From Struthio camelus (Eukaryota > Chordata > Aves > Struthioniformes > Struthionidae): a DNA stretch of 64,000 bases. The stretch is from NCBI RefSeq assembly GCF_040807025.1, contig NC_090943.1, forward strand, positions 125,797,400 to 125,861,399, read 5' to 3'. Below, piece after piece: positions 14,201-24,900 of this stretch (its first letter is position 1; each line of letters starts with the position of its first letter). The translations under genes and the position numbers were made by a program. The notes beneath the pieces were generated by a model. That model was not told the origin of the DNA and searched no databases. It was given only the letters and a program-made list of their open reading frames with translations.

Positions 14201-17200
14201 TCTCTTTAGTTTTATAGCGACTTACAGTGACTTGATTTGAGAGCAAATCAATTCATACGTCTTCCTTATCAGCCAAGGTAGTATATATTCCAACACCATG
14301 CTATTATGATTTTCTCACACATATTAAATGAATCCTAAATTTGCCAGGCCCCTCATTGCCCAGTGCTTCGTAAATGCAGCTACTATGGCTAGGATATGAG
14401 AATTTCCTCACTGATTTGAAATCTTATTTTCTGCATTTTACAGACTGTAATAAGCTTTACTTTGATTAAGTGATTTTCCTACTACACATATAAGCATGTT
14501 AAAAGTTGTGTGCAACTCTTGCAAGAACAGTATTGAAACTCTTCCCAAAATGCTTTTGTGTTATAATAACCAACTGAAAAAGAACATAATTTCCATCAGA
14601 AAGTAAAGAAATTGAGTGTCAATGATAAACTTACTTTACTGAAGGTCAAAGAATGAAACTGCAAAATGTTGTCCATTCCAAAGATTTCAGAAAAGGAAAA
14701 GAGTCAGGTAGGAAGAATCTAAGTATCATCTGAGGAAATGAGCGTAACGCCAATTTAACCAGGAAGAGATGAAGGTCCTTCTCCAGCAAAAAGTAATCTC
14801 ATACACTGTCTCTATTGTGCTCCAAAGAAGCAGATTCAGCTCCTGCTTTTCACAATGATGTGGGCAGTGGTTGCCTGGGCTTTCGCAATCTCTTGTGTGC
14901 TCTACTTCCGGACTCAGCTGTCCAGCAAGCAGGTCACAGCTCACGGCATTAGGAACCACTGCCCTTGTACTCCGGTTTTTATTTTACTTTCAAGCTAAGT
15001 AGCTGGAATGACAATAGACTGCTATGTCGATCAGTTTATGTATTTAGAGCTAATTGCATTAACATGGGGAAGGATGCCTTCCAAGTTCACTACGGTGATA
15101 TTTATTAAGGAAGGAAAGTCGGCCAGCTGGACCATAGTAATCCTGGCCACACTGGAGATCCAGGTTTCCGATAGCGAGAATAAAGATAGTAGCAAAGAAA
15201 GAGTCCTGGCACCCTCACCACGGCTTCACAACAGAATGAAATAGTTTGTACAGTGATGATAACACCTCTACCTGTCAAGGCCACCACCAGTAGCCACCAG
15301 TAAAGGAACAACTGATCTGATATTCTGAAGTAGAAATAAGAGCATTGCTGAGTAAACCCTATAATTCCCAAGGGAAACTTGTTGAAGAAGGAAAAGAGCA
15401 TTTCTTCAGAAGACATAACATTGCTAGCAAAGTACTGCACGTCATTCCTGAAAACACTTCATAAACTGCTTCAAGGAAACTCAGACCTCACTTACAGCTA
15501 AATACTTAGCTCCTCTCCCTTAGGAAAGCTCCCTCTTGCTTTACTGTTGGTGCCTTTTTGCTCTCACTGAAAATGTTGCCAAAACTACCTTTTCTCATTT
15601 ATCTTTATCTAACAAAACATAAGAAAACAACCCAAAAATACAAATGTCATACAGATAGCATAACTTTGAAAACAAGGACTATTTTAATTCATAGCACTTA
15701 CCTGTCATAAGCACTAGGAGCTCTCACTTCCTGGTAAGAGCAAGAATATATTCTGTAAAAAACATTTAGTGCACAAACAGGTGACTTTTTGTTAGGAGAC
15801 CATCTTGACTACTAAAGACATATGTTTGTAGTGTTCTTATTGCTAAATTTAATCCACCTTCACTGTCATTTCTTCACTATTAGTAGCACCATGTAGAGGA
15901 CTGGCTATCAGTTTATCCAGCCAAAAAAGCGCCCTATTTTAAATGTGATCATAAAGAGCAAAGAACGATAGCTGTAAATCACAGAGCAAAGCTGATAAAC
16001 ATGTGCCAAATTAAAAAGGAAAATAATCAGTACCGTACTGTTTCTTATTAATATAGGTCTCTAGTTGCCATCACAATATGAAGAGGTCCTCTTGGATGGG
16101 AAATTATACACACAGTCTCTTTCTTAGGGCTAATGCCAAGTCCCAGGGCTTTACTGGTTTGGGCACAGCAGTAATTCAGTCACCCGCGATTGAGATGAGC
16201 GAGACTGTCTTGGCAGTAGGTGCCCGGCACAACTCTGCTCACACCTACAGCTCTCCAGCCAAGAAGTATTTTTGAGGATGTGCAACGCCTGCCTCCCTGG
16301 TGGATACCTACACTTCTGCTCTGTAAGGCACCTGTGGAGCACAGATTCTGATCTCACTTAACACCAGTGGCAACCAGAAGTAATGCTGCTGAGTGCACAA
16401 AAAAAATCATGCAGTTTTAGGTAAGATCATTATCAGCGTTCATAATCCTTAAAACCTGTAATTGTACGTAACTTCCCCCACAACCCAGGCAATAATTCAA
16501 AAACAACGCTGCACTTGACTCATTACATCCATTCCAGTTCATGGCAAGATACTTTAAATGTTATCGCAAAGAGAAAAGAACAATGGCTTTAAATCACAGA
16601 ACAAAATGAAACTGGAAGACTTCTTCCACACCGCTCTGCCAAAAACAACCTCAGTCCCAACCAGCCATACACTCCGCTATAGGAACGACAGCCCTGTCTG
16701 TGTTAACGTGCAACTACTACATCACTGCTTAGTTTCAATAACCTGGTTACAACTAACTCATGGAAAAGGAACGCCACGTGGCATTCCCATACAGGCCCTG
16801 CTCAAATGTACCAGGCAACATATTTAGCAGCATCTATCAGTAAAAGCCTACACTCGTTACTTCTTTTCATTCAGTTACTTTTTAGGATCTGTGGAAGATG
16901 TCTGGCTGAAACAACACTCAAATTGCAGTATTTTCAGATGCATAAGTGAGCTTCCGAAAACCCATTTCCCTTTAAACAGAATTCTCAAATAACACACAAG
17001 AAACCAGAGGCAGTGGTGTGTGTACGGAAGGTGTGAAATGAAAGGTGAGGGCGGAAACTCAAAGGCAAAGGGATTATTGTAGGAGGGAGAGAACAATACA
17101 AGATAAGGAGCAGAGGCTTTTGGAGGCCAGAGGTTAAACTTTTCCCAGTATTACCCCAGAGTAACGTTCCCTTGTACTATCTGCATACTCATACAGCCAG

Positions 17201-20200
17201 TATTGCTGATAAACTGACTTAAAAAACAAACAAACAAAAAAAAACAAACAAAACAACATAACTTATCAATTACAATGAAAACACAATAATTGAATCCAGA
17301 CAGCAATATAGCCAACTTTCCACACTGTCTCACAGTCAGTGTCAAGCCCTAAGCAAAAGCATTATTCCCAGCATTAAGGAGGTGGTACCATTCCACACGC
17401 TAACTGAATGACCCCCACAGTGGAGGTAAGTTTGGGATGAAAAAGCTTCTCTCTATGGCAAACTGCACTGTGAGGACTAGGACACTTCTTTTGTCCTAAC
17501 CCATCACCATCAAAAAAAAAAAAAAGCTTATAATCATTTCTGACGTGGACGTAGCGATGTAGAAATAAAAGAAAACAGAACAGCTTGCCTCTTCCTGTTG
17601 CTAGCCCCTTCTCTCACTTCAAGCTTAAACAATTTCAATATTCAGTATCACTTTCTGTCCTTTAAATTTTCCTATATGACCTTCAAAACGTTCAAGACAA
17701 AAGGCCAACTTGCAACTGGAGCTGAGAGCTGTGCATTGGCTGAAACTAGTCGACATACAAACTCATGCTGCTTTTAGGGTATCTCTTGCTATGTATCTGG
17801 AATAGTGAGAGATTAAAAGGCAGTGCTAATTGTTAAAGAGAATACTGCTTATCACAAAACAGTTTCCGCAAAAGGAAATCCAGCACACACTGCTGTTTAG
17901 AAAACCCTGAAGTGGTCTAGCTACAATGAGATATTAATGGGGAACACTGGAAATATATTACCCCATAAGCATAGCTAATTTCAGACTGGTTACAGGAACT
18001 GCAGCAGTATACACTTCATGAGGCAGAAGCCAAGAAATATTTAAGTGGTGCTTCACATCTATTTGCATAGCTAACATGTTACGGCTTTTTAATCAGGTTA
18101 AGCCTTCTGATGTCACATGAACCCATTCAGGAATCATTTAACTCATGAAAAATTGTTGGCGCTTGCATCTGATCTCGCTTGTGCCACTGTAACTGACTCG
18201 GACTCACATGCCTGAAAAATCACACGAGATCATGCTAACTTGATGCATTTTCTGCACGTAGATACATCCTGCTCCAGCCTCAGACCCTCCCATTCTGGAT
18301 TCCACAGGCCTCTTAGGGATGCAATTCTGAGAAGAACACATTAAAATTACTTGCTAGGTCCCTTTGAAATATTCACTCTAACAAGGCAATGTAGAGTAAA
18401 ACTTTTATTCTCTCATTTGCCTGTAGGTCTACATAATGCTACAACAGTTGCTGTTTTCCACAGATTTCAGATGTCCTCTGAAATATATTACAGTATACTA
18501 GCTAATGTACATGTGAATCAGCAGCAATTACAATACAATTGTTATAGCAAATGAAGGCGTGTATTTCAGGAACTGTTTGTTCACTAGTCTACCAAATTCC
18601 ATCATTTTGGTGCAGCAAGGGTGTATTATCTCATTGCTACTCACTTCTGACTGTAGTTTTACTACCCTGTTGGCTTTAGTGCCATTTTTGGCATAAAAAA
18701 ATTCTATTCTATCCTTCCTGCTCTACTCATTCTCTTTACTGTACTTGACTGTAGATTGTACTGCAAAGCCCTAGTTTGCCAAACACTTGGAACCAGCATA
18801 AATCAGCTGGGTTAAGAGAGAAGCAGATCCGCCTTTTCCCAACAATGAGTACTCGTTCCTGTCAAAGCACCACCCTCTGCTTCACAGGGGCCCCAGCACT
18901 TGTGCAGCTGCAGAGCCAGCCTACCTTGGGTAAAAACAGTCTCGCCAAAAAAAAAAAAAGAGGAAACCCCAAAAGCAACTCAGGGTCCAGCTGCAGCCAG
19001 ATTTCTGAAACACACCCCACACAGAGCTCTGCCAGCAGAAGGAAGGGAGGGAGGAGCACAGGGGCAGGAATGAGGCAGGGAACACTGCTCCTTCCTGCAA
19101 CAATGCCAGCTTAAAGTACAGCCTTGGGATGAAGTTTCACAGCAGCGTGTCTGCATCTAAACAGAACTGCTACAGTCACGCAAACAGGTCTGTTTTCTTG
19201 CATACATGCAAGACTGGATGCTGCTCAAACAATCGCAAAGTGAACCAGTTCAGGGAGCTGCTGTGGTCACTTTGTTCTGTAGCATTACTTTTTAGTTGGA
19301 TCACCTCCCTGAACCAGTTCACTGAGCAAGCACACAAGCGCCAGTGCCTGCCCGAAGGGACAAGAGAGACACTCCAGTTGGGGCAGTGAAGTAAAAAAAA
19401 AGTCTGGGAGCATGCCAGCCCGGACGGTTCAAGTCTTGCAGAGTGGCAGGCTCAGTTGCACTGCTGAACTAGCTTTGCTCACCCAGACTTTTTGTGCCTT
19501 CAAATCTGTCCCCCCTCTACCACTGTTTTTAAATCCCTTCTAACTAAATGCTTTTCACTTAAGCGCTAAAGCATCACAAATATGTGAAAAGACTAAGCAA
19601 AAGGCCTTTGATGTGCAGCTCCTCCCAAGTTATATACATTAACTTTTTCATTATCCAGCAACAGAAAGAGCAGATTAAAGAGTAACTCACTCGTGACATC
19701 TGTAATATTTAATTCAAAATGTTTTGCTTCGCTTTTGAGCATTTAAAGAAAAATGATTCTCAGAGCAGACAGCCACAACTCCAGATGTCTTTAAAGAGTG
19801 ATTAAATTGTTTCTCAAAGGCCTTCATTTCCCCAGGACTGGCTCGCTGCAGCTGTACTCATTTTCTTCCCAGAGATGACAGCTTCAGTATAAGCGGGATC
19901 AAACCCTCATCATCCCTTTAGTATTTTCTCCGCCACAGCGGGCTGCTCTGTCACCTGCACCACCAGTGCTTCACTTCTGCACACCTGAACCCTGATCCCC
20001 CGCCCGCACCGCGCTTCGCCGCGCCCACGCCTGCATCGACTGCGGTGCAAAGCACAGCTGTACCACAGAGCAGACCCCAGGAGTTAAGTTATTTGAGAAA
20101 AAAACACCCTATTATCGGCTCACCCTAACGAGTCCACGCAGCATCAAACGACTTACGGACGGCAGAGTCCCGAAGCCCTCGCCAGCTGCTCGCACCCCTC

Positions 20201-20532
20201 TCGGCAGGCTCCGCAGGGGACGGCGAAATGCCGCCGGGCCCGCGGCCCCACCACAGCCCGCTCCAGCAACAGCCCTGCCAGACCGCCGGGCCCGGGGCAG
20301 CGGCTCCGGCCGGGGCGCTTCACCCACCTCGCCGGTTCTTGGTGCCGTGCTGCCGGGCCGCCGCCAGCTCCCGCTCGATCCTCGTCTCCAGGTACTCCTG
20401 CTTCTTGCTCAGCATCTCCTCCGTCTCCCGCAGCCGGGCCAAAGCCTCCTGGGGCGAGGGGCCGCCGCGGCTCTTGCAGGCGGCCGAGCCGCCGCCGCCC
20501 CCCGCCTTGAAGAACTTGGAAATCTTGCTCAT
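5243..20532 (-). CDS. CHMP4C: CHMP4C, charged multivesicular body protein 4C (ESCRT-III, Snf7 family)
   Basis: Five coding exons on the minus strand, in order: 20328-20532, 12076-12253, 11008-11122, 7645-7753, 5243-5307 (672 nt, 223 aa). All joins use GT donors and AG acceptors and keep frame. In the family, CHMP4 subunits polymerise into filaments that drive membrane scission at endosomes, viral budding sites and the midbody; CHMP4C also delays abscission. Visible features are the N-terminal amphipathic start MSKISKFFK, a Gly-rich stretch at residues 11-15, the basic helix ALQALKRKKRYEKQ from residue 70, the helix IDGTLSTIEFQREALENSHT, the acidic DELMAELEELEQEE from residue 167, and the C-terminal ALIX-binding motif MKRLAAWAS. 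ENSHTNTE and KVHENM favour CHMP4C over CHMP4B. The start has a purine at -3. Human CHMP4C is 233 aa; the missing residues fall just before the acidic tail and remove the Aurora-B serine cluster. Introns 1 (8 kb), 3 and 4 are long and hold no other gene, only old repeats. Confidence 0.95.
5905..5925. repeat. (TC)n microsatellite
   Basis: Ten TC units in CHMP4C intron 4; a simple pyrimidine repeat. Confidence 0.9.
6290..6455 (+). mobile_element. Old tRNA-core (MIR-like) SINE remnant
   Basis: Lies in CHMP4C intron 4. The string CTGCCTCAGTTTCCCCATCT followed by ATAAAAT at about 6365-6390 is the hallmark of the MIR/CORE-SINE region. It is preceded by a diverged 'tgacttgggcaagttac' segment (here gcttgggaaggttact) and followed by the 'gcgctatagaa...attattatt' style tail seen in sauropsid copies. 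Boundaries are approximate and the copy is heavily diverged. Based on remembered consensus, not a database search. Confidence 0.65.
9090..9240 (+). repeat. Probable old amniote interspersed repeat
   Basis: In CHMP4C intron 3. The segments 'aatggctagaatatatgccctgcaagtaagagactcagg' (in parts) and 'cttgtgtttcccac ... caactaggctgtgg' match, with divergence, a repeat common in turtle and crocodilian genomes that reads roughly 'tggctagagcactc...gggagacccaggttc...cttgggtctcccac...ccactaggct'. Weaker resemblance continues on both sides (about 8800-9960). The family name is uncertain. Confidence 0.4.
17221..17256. repeat. A-rich (AAAC)n low-complexity tract
   Basis: Interrupted AAAC units in CHMP4C intron 1; no retroelement body is recognisable beside it. 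Confidence 0.85.
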
Positions 20533-20760
20533 GTCGGCGGCGCCCTCCCGGCTCGGCTCCCGGACAGCGCAAGCCTCGCTCTGCCCGCGCCGCGCCGCGC
20601 CGCTCCGCCACTTCCTGGGCCGGCGGGCGGCGGCGCGCACCTGCCGGCGGGGTGGGCGGGGTGGGCGGGGCGGCGGCGGCCCCGGCCCCGGCCCCGGCCC
20701 CGGCCCCGGCCCCGGCCGGGCAGCTCTGCTGGCGCCCCCCTGAACAAACGGCTGCCTCCG
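20000..20760 (-). promoter_or_regulatory. CHMP4C: CpG-island promoter of CHMP4C
   Basis: A strongly GC- and CpG-rich block that covers CHMP4C coding exon 1 and about 230 bp upstream of its start codon. Three GGGCGG boxes (Sp1/KLF type) lie at 20654-20659, 20663-20668 and 20668-20673, with a (GGGGCC)6 tract right beside them. I see no TATA box. The transcription start is not determinable from sequence but is expected a few hundred bases above 20532. Confidence 0.7.
20678..20713 (-). repeat. (GGGGCC)6 hexanucleotide repeat
   Basis: Six perfect GGCCCC units on the plus strand, which is GGGGCC in the direction CHMP4C is transcribed, plus partial units on the flanks. It ends about 145 bases upstream of the CHMP4C start codon, so it lies in the 5' UTR or core promoter. 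The G-rich runs could form G-quadruplexes. It has the same unit as the C9orf72 repeat, at a normal-range copy number. Confidence 0.95.
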
Positions 20761-21479
20761 CCTGTACGTAAATAGGCGCAATAGCCTGGTTTTTCCTCTA
20801 GCAGTGCCGTTGGGTCGAGGCCAAAGTTGATTTTGAAGGCAGTTAACTGGAAAAACAAACCAAAAAAAACAAAAAAACAGAACCTATCTGGCTGCAGGAC
20901 AGTTTAAAAAAATTAAGGTTCCTTGAAAGATTGATTGATTGAATTCTGTGTTGGCTGTTCCAAGAGCTTCACCCCGGGTACACCTGGGGACACACGCGTA
21001 GGCAGAAAACACAGTCCTCCCGCTGTAGAGTGTTTAAAAACCTAGCTGAAGCTGAGGAATGCCTTCCTGTGCCCCCTTTTTTTTTTAAACTTTTCTTTGG
21101 TCTCGCACCGCAAGAAGACAGGTTCCTTCTCAGGGCGGGTGATCACCTTGTGAGGATGATGCTAACTAGCCTGGAACATACTAACGGCTGATGCACCCGA
21201 GACGTGACAAGGAGGTGACACCGAACGAAGATTAAAGGCGCTGCTCGTAAACACGGCACTGAGCAGGCAGCGATGACACAGACCCCGGAGGTGACAAACG
21301 GCGGCTGGCCGTCACGCTCTTTAATCGGCTGCCAGGGGACCGTCGCACACGGGGAGGTAGGTGGATTAGGACAACGGGAAAATAAACACTGAATCCTCAA
21401 GGACAGAAACGTGGCTTTCTGAAAGTAAAGATGCATGCCCAAGGAAACGCAATTCACAGAAGCATTTAAAAACTGGCCC

Positions 21480-21960
21480 AACCGCCACAGCTCCGCGGCC
21501 GCTCGGCCCCGCCCCCAGGCCCTCGGCCCCGCCCACGTCCCGAGCCCGGGCGGGACTCTGCAATCTGCATAGCAGCCCCGCCCCTCCCCCCGCGGACGGG
21601 CAGGAAGGCCCCCTCCAGTATCCCGGCAGCCTTTGCGCGCGCCGGTTCTCCAACTCTCTCATCCCACCCTTCCTACCTCTCCCCCCCCCCCCTTTTCGCG
21701 GTGCGGGCGCGCCGTGTGGAAAATGGCGGAGCTGGAGCTCGGGCAGCACTGCGGGGTGGCGCACTGCCGCCAGCTGGGTAGGGAAGGGCGCGGCGGGCCC
21801 CTCACAGGGCCACTGAGCCCGGTGCCCCCGGAGAGGCGGGGGACGTTGTGGCTAGGGGCGGGGCCGTGTGGGCGGGGCCTCGGGGCTGCGAGCGGCGGTG
21901 GGAGGGGGCCCGCTGGGCCCAAGATGGCGCCCCCGCCTCGGGGGGAGTGGCGTGCTGCTG
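21480..21960 (+). promoter_or_regulatory. ZFAND1: CpG-island promoter of ZFAND1
   Basis: GC-rich block with several CCCCGCCC (Sp1-type) boxes at about 21507-21535 and 21578-21588, just upstream of the ZFAND1 start. AAAATGGCGG at the start codon fits the YY1 consensus, and a second AAGATGGCG lies at about 21920 in intron 1. No TATA box is seen. It is divergent from CHMP4C; roughly 500 bp of lower-GC sequence (20850-21300) separates the two islands. Confidence 0.7.
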
Positions 21961-24900
21961 CAGGGAGGTGCGAATTAAGGCTTGCTTCATTCATGCTTTT
22001 TTTTCTCCAAACGAGACTATGCTGTGTCTTGCCTGCTCTTGTTAGTAGGCAGATATAGCAATACCGTTCAAAATAATGGTTTTGCTACTGATAAGGAGAT
22101 TTAAGAGGCGCTTTGTTAACGAGAATAACCCGAAAGACAAGATAAGCTGCGTAGCTACAAATCCAGTTGTAACTGTTAGGAGAGAGGAACTCTCCCAGAG
22201 CCAGATCTTACTGGTATAACGTACAGGACCCCTACGTGATCCATTGTCTTTAGCCATCGTCTCAGTTTTGTCACTAGATGTTTAATCCCCTGCTTTGCTC
22301 ACTGTTGTTATTACCCTTTTTTCTGTGTTTCACCCTTGCTTGTCACTATTGATCTGAGAAGGTGATTGTGATGATGATGATGATGAAACTGTAACCCTTC
22401 CGAAAGAGAAGGCAAAAATGCTCATACTGAAAGCTTTATAACGAGGGCACTCAGTCTTGTAGATGAAGCGACTGAGATCCTCACAATCTGGATCCTTTGC
22501 GATCCAATTGCTTCATGGTCCATCTACTTTGAAGGATGAAAAATGGAGTAATGGCATGGAGGGGGGTGTTGAGTGTCACAGGTGACGCAGCTGTGTTTGG
22601 AAAACAGCAAAGCAATTTTCTCTGTAAGAACTGATAGAGTAGATGGGGGAAGTGTGCAGAGTCTTAAGAAGTGCACACAATTTAAATACAGAAGGCAAGT
22701 GTGTATGGTATGAAGGCCAGAGAGGAAGGAGCAGGATAATCAGGATTGTCACGTGGAGGAAACGCTGGCTTTTTGGAAGAAATTGCATCCCATCTAGTTG
22801 GTAATCCATATACTAAAATTGTAGATTGTCCAGTGCTCCATTATACAGTAAATAATATTTTGAGAGCTCTCAAAATAAATTGTGTTTTGGGCATAACTGA
22901 TAAATGTTGGTCTGCAGGCCAGCTAAATATTTTAGTTTCAAAGTCTGATATTATAAAGCTTATTTTAGGAATGTAAAGTATAATTCCAAGTTCTGGAACA
23001 TATAAAAATGTAATTTACCTCCTTGTATGTTTTCCAGTAACACTAGCTAGAGTAATTAACAGTGTATCTGTTACAAAAGCCACTCCTAAGTACTGTGTAG
23101 ATGCAGTTCCTAAGTGCAAAAATTATTCATGTAAAGATTAAGCTAAAAAATTATTAGCAAAACAATGACCATGTTGTCTAACTGAAAACAAATCTCTCTT
23201 GGTTTCAGATTTTCTTCCCTTTGTATGTGATGGCTGTTCAGGGGTCTTTTGGTAGGTTTTTCTGTGCTCCTAGTTTTTGCTAAGTTTTTCTTACAGTAGA
23301 AGTTGTATAGAAATAAATGTGTAAAACACAGTGTGACTCACAATTTAGATGCATTCAATTAAAAAATAATTTAATCACTGAGCCTGCCATCTTTCTCCCA
23401 AGAGATTGTAGTAGAGGTTTGCAATCAGTGACAGTGTTTCTGGAATATACAGAACTCGTTATGCAAGGTGGCTGAATTAGACCCTGTGTTGTATTCTTTT
23501 TTTTTTTTTTTTTTTGGTATTTTGTCATGTAGAAATGAATGAAGTTTCTTTCAAGGTCTCAAATCGGGGCCTGCACTTTGATTCACAGTTCAAATCAGCA
23601 GTCTTAAGCTGAGGGCAGATTTGACCGTCACTTAACATTTCACTTTAAAATGTCAGGAGCCTTCAAGAGAGCTCTGCTGTGGAAGGCGATCCAAAACCCA
23701 CGTAAAATTTATAGACCAACTCCAACTGCTTTGAGTTGAATTCTTAAGCATGTCAATTTCCTTATTCTATTGAAATGCTTTGTTGATTTCAGATCTAAGT
23801 CTAGTGAGCTAAATGTTTTGCATACTCAGGGAAAACATAACCAGTCCATTCATGATGTGAAGTCTGTAGGTTAGAACAAACTTTGAAGAAGAATGATTAT
23901 TTAATTGAAGTGTTGCTATAAAATCTTTCAGATCGCTCTTCAAACACTTACGTTTCCATATGCAGTTTTCTCTTCTTGAAATTTTGAGTGACGTGCTATT
24001 TTCTTCTTTTGCCACTAAGCCTGCAGCACAGGACCCGGGATGCTCATGGGTGTTCTGAGGTAATCTAATAATAAAGGAGTACCACGTAATACATCAAAAT
24101 ACCATGCACCTGCGTATTTTGAGATCAAATACATAGTGTATAGGTGTGAAGTATTTAACTGAGAGTGTGACAAGCTTAAAAAATGAATTTGCTGTTTTTC
24201 TGTGGGTCAGAAGTAAATCAAGTTTGATTAGGGTGATGGTTTTTCCAAATTCTGAGCTAAGCCTAACCAGAGCAGAAGTAGGAGAGAATCCCTGGACAAG
24301 TTTTGCCCATAGAGTGGACAGCTAGCACAGTTCTTGCGGGAGGCTGGGGTGGTGACTTGTGGCTTTAATATCTGTTTATTTACACAGACTATTTCATACT
24401 AATGCTTAGGTGAATATAAGAAATAATTGTGTGAAATCAGATCAGCATAGATCTTACCCATGCTCGTTTAAGGACTGCAATGCAAAGGAGCTTTTACCAG
24501 TTTTGTGCCCCTACTGTGAAAAACATTTTTGCCTAAGGTGAGCATGACAGAGTGTTGAAACATAAATATTCTTTCATTCGCATACTGAAAAGGTCATGAA
24601 AGTTTTCCATTTTATTGGTTACAGGCACCGGCATCAATCAGACCATGAATGTGAGAAACTGGACGCGCCAAAACCTCGAATGGCTGCCACTCAGCAGCTA
24701 GTTCAAAATATTATAGGCAAGTACAGTGGGATATTTATTTTCTATTTTTTATAGGCAACTGCAGTGGGATTTTTTTTTTTCAGTAGGCTATTTAAGCTCA
24801 TTATGAAAGGATGGAGGTTCCTATATTAAATAGCCCTAAACCCACATGTCAGCATGTAATTCTATTCCTCTAGACTGAGGCAGGACAACGGGAGTAGATG

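Noticed and set aside
20112-20858. Many long open frames on both strands in the CHMP4C CpG island (up to about 170 codons).
   Set aside because: Stop codons are rare in very GC-rich DNA. Only the frame holding CHMP4C exon 1 has family resemblance; the others are low-complexity Pro/Gly/Arg/Ala.
21366-22058. Open frames of 110-140 codons around the ZFAND1 promoter.
   Set aside because: Same GC-rich effect; only the first 55 nt of the ZFAND1 frame continue into conserved exons.
24057-24085. ZFAND1 seemed broken after exon 3, with in-frame stops just past GAG at 24057-24059.
   Set aside because: Those stops are intronic. GAG|GTAATC is the donor, and the acceptor at 24408-24409 opens an exon beginning V-N-I-R-N-N, which aligns without gaps to the mammalian linker. 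The gene is intact.
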